Assembly (NCBI GenBank): GCA_964036155.1
Contig: OZ038423.1
Span: 17,623,249-17,687,248, forward strand
DNA: 64,000 nucleotides
Source of the DNA: Diploscapter coronatus
Lineage: Eukaryota > Nematoda > Chromadorea > Rhabditida > Rhabditidae
Direction: 5' to 3'
Shown: piece after piece, positions 12,801-23,734 of the stretch
Position numbering within the stretch: the stretch's first letter is position 1
Layout: each line of letters begins with the position of its first letter
The notes under the pieces: generated by a model
Told to the model about the DNA's origin: nothing
Database searches by the model: none
Seen by the model: the letters and a program-made list of their open reading frames with translations, nothing else
Position numbers and translations under genes: made by a program

Positions 12801-14095
12801 TAACCATGTTTGGTAGCAAAATGATCCTCATCATGGTAAGAATTATAGGCACAAAATTAGCCTACCCCATCCTTATCCTATTTCTGATAAAAAAACTCAT
12901 CTAGTGGTCTGTTCACTAAGGTCTTTATCTCTACTTCGAAAGTTAAAAATTCCATCATTGAAGGAACTTTTCTCTACTCCATCGATTCTGATCAGTGTAT
13001 TTTCGTTAATCATTCAGTTCAGGGTTCGAGGGCACGTCAAACGGGACGATCCTCATCATCTACCAAGTTCCTAGCGGCATTCAGGGTCCCACTCACATCC
13101 GTCCCGGTCACCGCTACTACGGAACAATCCGCTACTGCTACTTGCCTCGCTCCGTAGAAGGGCTCAAGGTAAGCTCAGCTTCAATATTTTTAGATTTGTC
13201 AGAATCATTGCTTATTGATAAATGCTAGAAAAAAAATTCACCAAACTTCTTGGGAAATGAACTCATTTTCTTTTCGTCGAAGTTATTCGTTAGAATTGCA
13301 CAAGTTCTTTAAATGTGGGTGAGTAAATTTTACAAGAAAATGATTCCTTTTCACTTTCGCAGCATTCAATATCCGATTTAGCATTGCTTTTTCATTTTTT
13401 TTCGATGTTCGTTCACCAAAACTCCCTTTCCAGGTGCTTCGTCTACTGCAGAAGGCGTTCGAATGCCGTCTGACCTTCACTGTGGGCGACTCGATCACTT
13501 CTGGCGCGCGGAATGTGGCTGTTTGGAATGGCATTCACCACAAGACTTCCACAAACGGCGGGCCTGCTCAGTAAGTGAAGCAATTTACATTCCTTGCTGA
13601 AGTTCTGAAGCTTGGCTAGTGAATCTTGCGATTTATTTTAAGTGATAATAAATTAGACTTCTAATTTTTGCAATACGAGAGAAAATTCAAAGTTTCTTTG
13701 ATTCGTTTGTTTCACACGAAATTCCAAAAATGTTTCAATTCATGAAAAGTTGAATACATTCTCAAATGGCATAAACCGATGACAAATGTATACCATTTTC
13801 ATATTTTGACCCCATTGATGCTGCTATATTTTTCACTTCTTTCCGAGCATACTTCTCTACGAGTAGATTGTTGGGTTCAATGAAAGTAGTGTCCAAATTT
13901 CCTTCATTTCACCATTCAAGCTTCCAAATTCATGAATGCTTCAACGAATCTTTTTTTTTCGAACTTTTCAATAGGTTGTCTAATTTCAGTTATGGCTACC
14001 CTGACTCCGACTACCTGGCTCGTGTGACGGAGGAATTGGCTCAGGCAGGCATTACTGAAGACATGTTGGACCAGCCATTCATCCAATCTGACTGA
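6835..14095 (+). CDS. Deltex-type E3 ubiquitin ligase: macro domain + RING + DTC
   Basis: Eleven exons (6835-6921, 7408-7533, 7757-7840, 9764-9890, 10461-10549, 11365-11676, 11995-12210, 12470-12593, 13023-13168, 13434-13570, 13990-14095) join in phase to 517 aa. Residues ~20-171 form a macro-like domain (GDILQTGRDCAAIAL; FVFLAVHPTADT; LVLPCIGSG). Exon 6 (172-275) is an acidic linker. The RING runs from C281AIC284 through C337, H339, H342, C345 to C358PTC361. The rest is a deltex C-terminal domain (GTILIIYQVPSGIQG; RYYGTIRYCYLP; NGIHHKTSTNGG; YGYPDSDYL). Known role of RING-DTC: ubiquitin transfer, with DTC binding NAD+/ADP-ribose. Inferred: an ADP-ribose-linked ubiquitin ligase. Intron 1 has a GC donor (GAG|GCAAGC at 6922). 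Exon 1 begins right after TTTCAG, with the ATG 34 nt on and an in-frame stop before it. Confidence 0.9.
8011..9145. mobile_element. hAT-like non-autonomous transposon with 8-bp TSD
   Basis: The element starts CAGAGGTGCTGGCGGGTCC and ends with its imperfect complement, GGGTCCATCAGCACCTCTG. It is flanked by identical 8-bp duplications, GTGAAGAG, at 8003-8010 and 9146-9153. A CAG-starting inverted repeat with an 8-bp duplication is the hAT signature. Each end carries a GC-rich tandem array built on CCCGA/GGGTCG; the middle (8230-8960) is AT-rich with no recognisable transposase. It lies in intron 3 of the deltex-like gene. Long open frames crossing the arrays are by-products of their stop-free GC content. 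Confidence 0.85.
9389..9646. mobile_element. CACTG-ended MITE with GAAGCACC repeats
   Basis: The ends are inverted: CACTGAGAGCAGCGCCCCCG at the left and the complement of CACTGAAAGCAGCGCCCCCG at the right, extending through GCGAAGCACC and CACAGTGGC. The interior is a degenerate array of 10-11-bp units such as CACCCGCGAAG. The CACTG termini recall CACTA/EnSpm elements; the target duplication is unclear (possibly the dinucleotide TC). It lies 243 bp downstream of the hAT-like element in the same intron. Confidence 0.65.
10957..11120. repeat. Interspersed repeat, copy 2
   Basis: A diverged direct copy of the repeat at the start of the window (1-140), inside intron 5 of the deltex-like gene. Shared blocks include ACTTCCTTTCCAAATTTTT and CATTTCTGCAAGGAG. 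No open frame or terminal repeat was recognised. Confidence 0.6.
12647..12923. mobile_element. Palindromic foldback MITE in deltex intron 8
   Basis: Arms of roughly 80-100 bp are inverted complements. The left arm has AGACCACTAGATGGGTTTTT and TAGGCTAATTTTGTGC; the right arm has GCACAAAATTAGCCTA and AAACTCATCTAGTGGTCT. The gap between them is short. No coding capacity. The exact ends and target duplication are not resolved. Confidence 0.65.
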
Positions 14096-14536
14096 CTCTG
14101 CATCTGCGTGGCAACTCATCATTCATCATTCAACAATGCAACAACACGAACAACTCACTCGAACTTGTAACTCATTCACCCACAATTCATACTTCATTTC
14201 TTTATTTCTATTTGTATTGGTGAAGTAGATAACTCGATAATGTCCCCCTTTCTATTCCTGCAAAGTTGTGATCGACTTGCCTTTGCCCTGTTATTTCCAG
14301 TTCCCAGTGATTATATGATTCTCCTAGTCTATATACGGGCACATCTTCTCACTTTGACTACTTGTCCTATTTTTGCCAGATGCACTTATTCTACTGATGT
14401 TGATATATAGGAGTATTGACTTTATTACTTGCTGATTCCCAGGGATTCTGACCTCGGAAAGATCTGAGTCGAATATTTTCTCGAAGTTACTTTATTGTCT
14501 TTAGACTGATAAGATAAATTTATTTTATGATGATGA

Positions 14537-16566
14537 TTAAGAATGATATGCAGGTTTCTTGCAGACGTACGATCGCATATCGACATTGCAGTCGTAGTTG
14601 TTCTATAGATTTCAGCCATCTGATTATTCTCCGATTGCTATGCACTTACCCAATGTTCATACAAAATGTCTTTAAAGTAGTCGGAAGCCGTCTGCAATCG
14701 CAACATCATCAAATCTTTGGAATATTTGGATTTCTCAGGATTCAATCAAATTTATGCAAATGGAGAAGGTAGTTTTTTTTTTTTTTTTAAATTCGTTTTC
14801 TTTGAAAACGATTTGCTAAGTGGGGCGGAGCTTGCGCTCCCTAGAAATAAGTTAGTCTAACCTGCACGCATAATTCTTTTCCTGGATTGTCTGAATAGAA
14901 CCTATGAAAATGGAAAATCATAATGTTAACAGACCCGGTTGTTTTGGCGCCTAAATAAGTAATTTTATCCATTTTACGAACATGCAGTCTGATTTACTTA
15001 CCCAGTTGAAATAGTCGGACTTCGAACCGTCGAGCCAAACCTATTCGAAAAATTTATTGATTTCAATGAGCATCGTAACTATCAGAGGCTTTTAAAAGTT
15101 TTATTTCGCTTTTTTAATATAATTTTCATTTTTGTCCTATTTTTCTTTTCGTAAATTTTAGTAGACATTTGGTTTTCGTCATACCCATTCATTTCCGACT
15201 TGGTGCATGCCTACCCAGGTCAAATGTCCAGCATCCTTCTGATCGAGTCCCGCCTTTGCCAAATCTGAAATTCACATCGTCATATTCTAGTGTTTCCTTT
15301 GGGAGACAAACTATTAATGAATGTCGATTCTTCGTCGTTGTGCATCGAAGTCAAATGCGCGCCAAGCATCACGCATTGAGCCTCCGCATCTAAAACCAAA
15401 CGTTTCCCAACACCCCCAATGACTCACCATAAAATTTCTGCCAATATCCGACCTATAAATATTATGTGTGTTCAGAACATCCCAATGTTACCTTACTTTG
15501 TAGCACGAATCCGATTCTGAAATTACATTTTTGGAAAAGTGGATTTATAATTTGATCATTAAACGACCTTCGAAATAGCTCCACTCACTATCGCAATACG
15601 ATTTGCTGGGCTTTTGAGTACATTCGATTTGAGGGCAGGTTATCGCTGCAAATTAATCACATTGTCCAAACTGCATTTCATTGTGACGAGACGATTACGT
15701 TGAGCAGTAGCTGGGGGCGGGCATGTAGACGCAGCCAGGGGCGGCGATTCACAAGCGTATGGACGATAGACATCACATTCATTCGAAACCCACTTCCCTG
15801 ACTTTAACAAAGCACTTGCACAGTCCTTGCCTTGTCGTGGTTCGGCTACAATTATCAGGCTCTATCATAATAATAACTAGGGATCAGTGTTGGGCGGAAA
15901 TTCCGCTTCCGGTTTCCGAAAGCTAAAAAATGCTCTTTCCGCCCAACACTGGTAGGAGTGATAATATTGAGAAGTTATCAACAAGATTTTGCGGTGCCTG
16001 TGCCAACAGGTACGAGGTATTATCGCAAAACCCTGTTTTGCAAGACAACCAGCAAAACTTTTCAGAAGCTGAAAGTTTCAATCTTCCTAGCTATGACCAG
16101 ATCTGATTCAAATGAAGAACCTCTAAGTATTGCTCACCGTTATCCCAGTTTTGGTAACTCCAAGGTGATCCATCTTGCCATGCCCATTTCCCTGGATTTA
16201 CTAAATCTGACGCACCAAGCCAGAAATCTGTATAGTTCGAATTCGCAAAGGCAATTACACCATTTTCTGGATGATATGATGAATTGAAATTCTAAACGGT
16301 AAACAATACGAGTGACGATAGCATTTTCGAATGCATTGGCTATCGAAGACAAGGCTCCTCCAAGCAGTTCGCAACTTTCTTCTGCTATACTGAATTGGGC
16401 AGGAATGTCGAAATAATTGTAGCACCTGCAGGCAGAGTTTTCAAAGGTTTTTATCCCTGCTGTTAACTAACTTATTGAATTGTGAATTATATATACCACC
16501 ATTTTTACAATTTTGCGCGAAAATCAGATTTATTTGAGTTAGAAGCAATAAGATTAATTTGGTCAT
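14537..16566 (-). CDS. Secreted protein with two C-type lectin domains
   Basis: The minus-strand start MTKLILLLLTQINLIFAQ is a clear signal peptide. Exon 2 joins in phase (FNK|CYNYFDIPAQFS) into CTLD1: FWLGASDLVNPGKWAW, DGSPWSYQNWDN, then GKWVSNECDVYRPYACE. A Pro/Thr/Cys-containing linker follows. CTLD2 runs from DSCYK through EAQCVMLGAHLTSMHNDEE, HLTWVGMHQVGNEW, VWLDGSKSDYFNW and DNPGKELCVQ, ending DCNVDMRSYVCKKPAYHS at the stop 14537-14539. At least eleven short exons are used. Neither domain shows the EPN or QPD calcium/sugar motif, so carbohydrate binding is doubtful; such lectin-fold proteins are abundant in nematode secretions and immunity. The gene converges with the deltex-like gene (440 bp apart). 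A 67-bp MITE sits in an intron. Confidence 0.82.
15885..15951. mobile_element. 67-bp hAT-like mini-MITE
   Basis: It starts CAGTGTTGGGCGGAAA and ends TTTCCGCCCAACACTG, a perfect 16-bp inverted repeat. The flanking octamers CTAGGGAT and GTAGGAGT match at five of eight positions, compatible with an eroded 8-bp duplication. It lies in an intron of the lectin gene. Confidence 0.6.
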
Positions 16567-16599
16567 GAATGAAACCGGAGAAGATCAGTTTCGAATAGC

Positions 16600-18770
16600 T
16601 GATTACAAAGCACTAGTAAGAATGAATGATCGAATGGTTTGATTGCCTGCTTGAACTGATTTATAGCTTCCGTGTATTTTACTGCCGTGTAGTTTAGCTT
16701 CCGTGTCTTTTAGCTTCAATACTGATAACAGGTAGCTACTAAGTGGCAAAATCCTATAGCTAGAGGGCGCAAGTGAAATTCCCATTGTGAAGACAAAGTC
16801 ATAAAAGTATTTTTCTGAAAATCTTTAATACTTGAGTAGCTAATAGCGAAAAATCGCACGAAAAACGGGGTTAGTGCAGTCCAAGATACGGACTTCAGAA
16901 GGCGACGATCTAAAATCCCTTTTTGCGAGCGAAGTTTCGTCAAGCGAAAAGCGTGCTCTGCCTTTGCAGTCAATACTCGGAAAATTATTGCCTCCATTCT
17001 GGCGCCAAGGTGGAGACAATCTCTCTCCTAGTCTACATTGTGACTTCTAATTTATTCACAAATATTCTTTCATCTTGAACTCATGAATGATGAAGACATT
17101 TCAGTTCCTAATTTAGGGATAAAAATCAAAAAGGGTTGAAAGAATTATTACTTTTCTTTAGAAAGCTTTATTTTTCAATTTTTATTGAAGTTTCACAGTA
17201 GACTTTGAACCTCGAAATTTATGGCGCCTTTATGTATTCTTGAAAATCTTACATCGTTTTGTGATATCATGCAAAATTGTAGAATATCGATTATCATTTA
17301 CTTGAATATTTAGCTTGATACAATTTGTCTAATTTGTTCTTTTTTACGTTTTCAATAAATACCAGAAGTTCGTTCTTATCTTCATTTATCGAAGCGACTT
17401 CTTTCCCTTGAGTATTTCTTTCGACTTTAGATCGGTATTAATTTATGACCTAGTTTAGCTAAAGTCTAACTGCTTGGAAATTTACAAAAAAAAAAAAAGG
17501 ACAATTTCTTAGTGAGATTTTGTCAATAAATACCAGTTTGGTTTTCGATTTAATAAATTTATTTTAAAAATGTTTTGTTAAATAATGAGCAGCAGATGTT
17601 AATTATAATGGTTTGACGATAGAAAAATGTCTGATTAATTTTAGAAAATCTATTAAAAATTGCCAATTAAAATATAGATATCTGAATTTCTTTACGAGGT
17701 AACCTTCCTTTTCTATCTACTATAGAATTAAAATGTCTTATTCTGAATTACCATTTTCATCATAAATTTATTGATTCAATGTCTAATTATTCCAATACAC
17801 TACATGATTCCGTTCTGTACACAAAGGCCTGTTGAATATGAAGAATTGAAAAAGGAGATTAGTTGGACGGTAAAGGTCGAATTGAAAAGCCAAAGAAATA
17901 TTCTCCGAGGAAATTATCAATGAGTTTTCGAAATTTCTGATAAAATGGAACATAAAAAATTTACAAATTATGAAGAATCGCTTTTTGGTGATAAGATCGT
18001 GCGAAAATCATTTCACGGAAATGTCAGAAAACGATGAGGCTTCGATGTTCACAGATTACCGATATCATACTGTATCACGATATTCTTCATATTTGTAAGG
18101 AACTCATAGAGACCTTGATACATATCTCATAGACAATGAGAAAACTACTTTGTGCATGGAATTACTGTTTTATAATTCATACGATGGGCAGGACTGTTGG
18201 CGGTGCAGTAAAATGGCACACCGCACCGCGGACCCCCTGCACCATACCGCAAACATCCCTGCTAAAAAAGCATCCTTCTCCGGTAAATATCATCGATCAT
18301 GCTGGTATAAAATTATTCTATGATTATCAATCCCGAAAATTTGTTTAGCTTTTTATGCATAAATTTTCAGAATAAATAACAATTAGAAGTTCGGAAAAGT
18401 CATTACTCTGTCATTATTTACCATCTTTTCAGCCTTTCATCCTTCCCACCCTGGCCATTTGACCTCGAGATGTGTGTCGCCATGCACAAATCACACATAA
18501 CAACTCATCCTTTTTCAATCCATACTTTAACCCTTTCACAATATCAATTTTCGTTCAAATTTTTGGAGAATTACTGGTTTAAAAATGTTTCAATAATCCC
18601 TTTCTCAATCCATATTATTTTTCATTTCCAAATGTAGTCTACTCTCAAGTTCTTTCCTTATCAACAATGTCCAGTTGTATTGTCATTTTCCTGGGACCTT
18701 GCTCTACTCTATCTATTGATTGATGGCTACAACGGTCATGATTATGGAATCGACACTCTCGATTTAGTGT
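16600..18770. other. Intergenic, no gene recognised
   Basis: About 2.2 kb between the lectin gene start and the first AIG1-like gene. It is AT-rich with only short open frames (for example near 16716-16997 on the minus strand and 18136-18348 on the plus strand), none with a recognisable domain, splice structure or signal peptide. A poly-A run occurs near 17488. The two genes are divergent, so promoters for both are expected here. Confidence 0.5.
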
Positions 18771-18774
18771 CTGA

Positions 18775-20615
18775 ATGCGAGGCGCCAATGCAATCCGACT
18801 GACAATCCACCTGCTGCTGTCAGGCGTTTATGCCTACCTTTGCTGGTTCGACTATAAAATTATCGACTTTCGCTATTTGCCGATTCCTGGACAATTTTTC
18901 TCAAAACTTGTTTGGCTCACATCGCTTAACTTGGTAATGGTTTTAGTACTATGGTTGATGCCGAAATCTGGAAAGTCAAAAATGAGGGGAGAAATAATGG
19001 ATTTTGGGTGAATCTCTTTTTCATGTGCTATTTATCGATACTCTAACCACTAAAAATAACTATGCACTATTTTACACCTCCCAGATTTCGGCATCAACAA
19101 TAAATAGTAAATAAGTCGAATTGAGATTAGTATTTAACAAAAAATTATAAACGAAATAAATTTTGAATTTCATTATCTAGTTCAGTTGAAGAAAAACTGC
19201 ATTATTTAATTTTCAGACCGATAATGCTTATCCATATTTATTTGAAAATTGAAATTTTCAGTATGCCCAGCTAATTCATAATATAGCTGGAGTTTGTGCA
19301 TCAATTTATGGCCCGTGGAGGTATTTTCATTTTCTATCTAGGGGAATTGTCGGACCGTTAGGAATTGTATGTGCTGGTTATAATATGCTTTTAAAATTAA
19401 TTTCCTATATAATTCCAGTCAGTATGTGCTTTGTTCTGGGCGCTTTATCTGCTAGAACCGAATGCATTGATGGCTGGAGATGCAGGGGAAATGCTGAGAA
19501 GAATGTTTTGGTATAATCATGGATTGGTAAGCTTAGAACATTATTAATTTGATAGATTTAAATATTAATGAGATGATAAATGAGTCCTTTCAATACAATT
19601 TTCTGCATTTTGGATTATTTTTTTCAAATTATGAAAAACGAATCTTGTTAAAACTTGGTTAAGCATTCTTTAATCTTATGATACTTGTCAATTAGTAAAT
19701 TATCTGGATTCTATTGAATCAATTGTCTAAATTGATATGAAGAAGATAGCTAGTTACATGCGTCAGAACTTTTTCACCGACATATTGTAGCCATTCGACA
19801 AATTGATTACTTTTAGAATTAGTGGCTGAAATTGGCATACGACTAGTTGAAGTTTGCATCGAAAGAAGCATAAATACCCACTCTCCGAATCATCGTTATT
19901 ACTGACCACCAGAGTGCAGCATCCAGTAATGATTTGTAGGTGGGAAATGAGGGTGCATCGCTCTACCCTGACGCTATTTATCTCTTTCGATGCAATTTAC
20001 GATTAGTCGTATGCGAATTTTTACGACTGCCTCTGGGAGTGATCAATTCAATTTACTGAACGGATACAATAGTAATTTGGTTATTTAGCATACAATGCCT
20101 GTAATAGGCGTTCTACTTGATCTGTTGATCTGGAATCATGGCCAGCCAACTCGGAAATCGACTCTTCTGCTTATTTCAGTTCTTAGCACAATTTATGTGG
20201 CAGGGTAAATCGTTATTTTTTAACTCCTGAAAGTTAGACCAGCTAGGAGTCCTACCATTAAGAAACAGAAGCAAATCTTCCCACTTTACAGACCCCATTT
20301 CATCTAAAAGCTGACCTTACTTTCCAATACACCCATTTTGATTTTAAAACAGTTATTTTAATTCCATTTTTTCAGTGTCCACTACGTGCATTCAGTGAGC
20401 GGCTTCTGGGCCTATCCCATAATCGGGCAGCTGCCTCCCCTATTCAGAGCGCTTTTCCTCGTTGCTTGCGTAATCTTCACCTATTTATGTTTCGTGGTTT
20501 TGAGTCAGGTACAAGTGTAGTTTGTTTATCTTTGGAAGGATACATATTTCAGGTTCACTATATTTTCCATGGAAGAGAATACAGTAGCCGTACGAAAGTA
20601 ACGAAAAGGCATTGA
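18775..20615 (+). CDS. AIG1/ADTRP-family multi-pass membrane protein, copy 1
   Basis: Six exons (18775-18933, 19262-19366, 19419-19526, 20099-20214, 20376-20508, 20553-20615) join to 227 aa, normal for the family. Hydrophobic helices alternate with family motifs: WLTSLNL then YAQLIHN near residues 47-60, the core WNHGQPTRK in exon 4, and VHYVHSVSGFWAYPI in exon 5 with the conserved HY..H..G.W.YP pattern. Human AIG1 and ADTRP are atypical threonine hydrolases of fatty-acid esters of hydroxy fatty acids, using a Thr and a His in the membrane. The His of VHYVHSVSG is present; the catalytic Thr cannot be assigned safely here. A TTTAG acceptor lies 8 nt before the ATG. A second copy follows 298 bp downstream in the same direction. 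Confidence 0.88.
19830..20018. mobile_element. Foldback MITE in AIG1-like intron 3
   Basis: Arms of about 45 bp are inverted complements: GCATACGACTAGTTG plus TTGCATCGAAAGAAG on the left, and CTTTCGATGCAATTTACGA plus TAGTCGTATGC on the right. The interior of roughly 90 bp is unrelated. Lies entirely within the intron 19527-20098. Confidence 0.6.
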
Positions 20616-20913
20616 ATGAACGTTTATTTATTTATTATTCACTGATGCTATTTTATGGGTTTTACAGGTTCACATAATTGTTTAAAATCTCCCAATTCTC
20701 AGAAACGCACTATTAATCGCATAATTTATGAAAAGCTGTGATAGTATTCAGAAAATATGATGATATTCTCCGTGCATTATCGTAACAACTCATTTCATAA
20801 TAAATAATCTATTGTCAGAGGTTTGATTTTATGATGATCTCCTTGGTTCAATAAGTTAGCCATGAAATATTGATTTTGCTGAATAATTTTATCTTCTAGT
20901 TTCGAATTTTAGA

Positions 20914-23238
20914 ATGTCGATGCTATCGACGGCAGCTCATCTTCTGTTGCACATCCCGTGTTTTCTCCTCTATATACATGCAATATGGTTCGGCCTCGAC
21001 TTCATTACCGGGGACAAGCTGCCTATCGCAAATCAGCCTCTTTCGAGGTTCCTCTGGCTGACTGAAATCGATCTGTATCTTCAGATGGTCTATCATTTTT
21101 GGGGTATCTTTGCTTCTTTATCTGGCCCTTCAAGGACATTCCATCTCTTCGCTCGAACTATTTCCGGAACATGCGGGGCCGTAAGTCAAGACAGCTTTTC
21201 TAATGATAATAAAATGAGAAAAGTAACACATGAGTATCATCCTTTAAAACAGATTCTCCGTAATCCTCGAAACTGTTCAGACCAGAAACTTAAAATGCGT
21301 TCTGAAGGGTTATTTGAGTGTTTTCTGCCTATATTCGACCTGGAGAACACGATTTTGGGGCCTTTTCCCGGAGTTTTCAAGTTCAGGTTCGGGTACCGAG
21401 TCCGAAATCAGACTTGAAAATTTCGATTTTTCGAATTTTTGAGTTAGACCCCCAAATCATATATCATTCGATAGAGCTCGAAAAACTGAGCAACTTTTGT
21501 CAAGACACCATATGGTTATCTGTTATGGTATGCATGGTATAGCAGTTTGAATGGATTTAACTATGAAAATGACAAAAATCTTCAAAAATTCATTACTTTT
21601 CGAAAATCAAACGAATTCGAAAACTCTCTTCAGAATATAGTAGTTGAAGGGCAATACTTCATTTTTGCTTCTTAGAGTACCGTGCTATCACTTTATCATG
21701 TTATCATATGGGTCTATGGAAAACCACCCATATGGTACTCGAGTGGTACTATATCAGGATGGATATCAATCGACTCGAAATTGACTGGAGAGTAATATTC
21801 GAGTCCATTTCTACCAAATACAGCAAGTGGTTTCATTATACCATCATCGTAATTGACTATAACCACCTGTCGAAAAAGACCAAAAATGGGATATTTTCAA
21901 ATGACCATAAAAGGCTATAGACTAATCCCTTTTTCAAGTGGTTTTCAGAATATTACTCAGCTCGATAAGGGCTTTCGTTTGGTATATAACATTATGGGTA
22001 TTTGTTAAAATGATAACTTGACCCATATGGGTCGCGACCCCTAGGAGGTGAGTCACCATTTGGTAGAAAGACCTATAATGTTGTATACCATTCGAAAGCC
22101 AATAAAAACTAAGTATAATGCTGAAAACCACTTGAAAAATGACCCAGTGTATCGATTTTTATGAGGAAATGAAGTATCGGTCAAATTGAAAAGCAAACTT
22201 TGGAATGTTTTTGATCATAACTCTCGATGCATCAATCCGTTTTTCAAGCGGTTTTCGGCATTACATTTAGTTTTTTTATTGGCTTTCGAATGATATACAA
22301 CATGGATAGGTTTCTGGGAAATTTCAGATTCCGATCAGTCCCCTCCAACCCTGCCAGGTCCGATACCCGAACCTGGACTTGAAAACTCCGGGAAAAAGCC
22401 CCAAAATCGTGTTCTCCAGGTCGAATATAGGCAGAAAACACTCAGAAACCTCGGAAAAACACTTTTATCACTGGTCACCCTTCTCTCTATAGAGAGCCGA
22501 TTCTCTCATAGACTCTGTCATAAAACGTCCATTTTGAGCAATCAATTTATAGCGCAAAGTATTTTAATACTATGTTAAAATGCGCATACGCATTAAATTC
22601 TGGCGCTGACAAAGTCTTTATCACTTATTTAGCGAGTTTTTGGATAAAGACGATAAAATGTTCATTCATAAAATCTACCAAACTTTAGTTGGTTGTGATA
22701 TTATTCTGGGGCCTGTTCTTATTTGACCCCAAGACTTTATTCCCTGACAAGGAGAAAGAGCTGGAGCTTCTGAAGGAGACACTATTCAACAATACAATTG
22801 TAAGGAAATAAAGAACAACGGATCTCGAAATTCATTCTTCAGCATACATTGCCTTTGATTAGTGCAGTACTCGACTTGGTTATTTGGAATCACGGAACTC
22901 CATCGAGGAAAACTGCTCTCACTTGGGTTGGAACTTTTGTCGGACTTTATTTGATCGAGTAAATTCGTCTATTTCAAAAGGAAATTGTTTTTTCAACGAT
23001 TTTGAGACTTCACGTAGTAAACCACTTCTTCAAAGTGTGGCCTTACCCAATTCTCGGAATGCTCAATTTCCCGCAGCGTTTGGGCTTCTTCGGAGCCGTG
23101 TTCGTCGTTCTCTTCATTTGCTACACATTTCTGTCATTTGTAAGTGATTTCAGTTTTTTTTAGTTATAGGAAACTGAATTTCAGATTCATAACGCAGTGC
23201 ACGGCCAAGCTACTAAACAAAAGATCAAGACAAAATAA
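20914..23238 (+). CDS. AIG1/ADTRP-family multi-pass membrane protein, copy 2
   Basis: Five exons (20914-21180, 22689-22799, 22843-22958, 23007-23139, 23185-23238) join to 226 aa. It is a tandem paralogue of the gene at 18775-20615: WNHGTPSRK replaces WNHGQPTRK, and the last three introns occupy identical positions (exon lengths 116 and 133 are conserved). The first two exons of copy 1 are one continuous exon here (WLTEIDLYLQMVYH), and a 1.5-kb intron (21181-22688) holds a large foldback. The acceptor of exon 4 is TTTTGAG at 23000-23006, giving the aligned LHVVNHFFKVWPYPI. The ATG lies one base after a TTTTAG acceptor, compatible with trans-splicing as a downstream operon gene. The C-terminal tail is basic. 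Activity as in copy 1 is inferred from family only. Confidence 0.85.
21316..22443. mobile_element. Foldback element with ~80-bp inverted arms
   Basis: Arms 21316-21397 and 22362-22443 are near-perfect inverted copies, both reading GAGTGTTTTCTGCCTATATT and continuing through GTTCTCC/GGAGAAC and a GGGCCTTTTCCCGG-type block. The interior contains several smaller repeats around CCATATGG and a segment (about 21640-21720) found inverted at 24050-24160. No transposase frame was recognised. It lies within the long intron of the second AIG1-like gene. Confidence 0.7.
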
Positions 23239-23245
23239 TACCGAA

Positions 23246-23700
23246 TCATAAACTTGGGGGAAGAGTGATCAGATGTGCAAACTTGTACTAAATCAACTAG
23301 CCTTTTTTAACTGAGTAGCATTTATATTTATTGAAATTTTATGCACGAACTTAAATCTATAAATTTATAGTCATTTTTATCCAATTTATTATTATTTCCA
23401 AGTTATCTTGAATTTCATTCAACTTCCATTTATGCAGCATTTGTGATAAGGTTAATTTGCATTTGAGTTTTAAAAATTAAGTGCCATACCAGTGCTTACG
23501 TTACTCGAAAATTAGTGTTTAGCGAGAATGTTGAGAATAAATAGTTTAAAGAAACTAATCGCTTGTTATTCTTTTCCGATGAAGACAAATTGACGATGAA
23601 ACCATTATGTGTGTGTAAAGGATGAGCAATTTTAAGCCTTTGAAGTAGTATATTTGAGCGATCAGGCGCTACTTCTAGTTACTTGAAAATTCACTTCTTC
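23246..23700 (+). repeat. ~450-bp direct repeat, copy A (3' flank of AIG1-like copy 2)
   Basis: Starts just after the stop codon of the second AIG1-like gene. Nearly identical, with small indels, to 30106-30563. Long identical stretches include the blocks around GCATTTGTGATAAGGTTAAT and GCTTGTTATTCTTTTCCGAT. The first part is presumably this gene's 3' UTR. Confidence 0.9.
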
Positions 23701-23734
23701 TTAAGAGACATTCCACGAATAAACGGAACAACTA

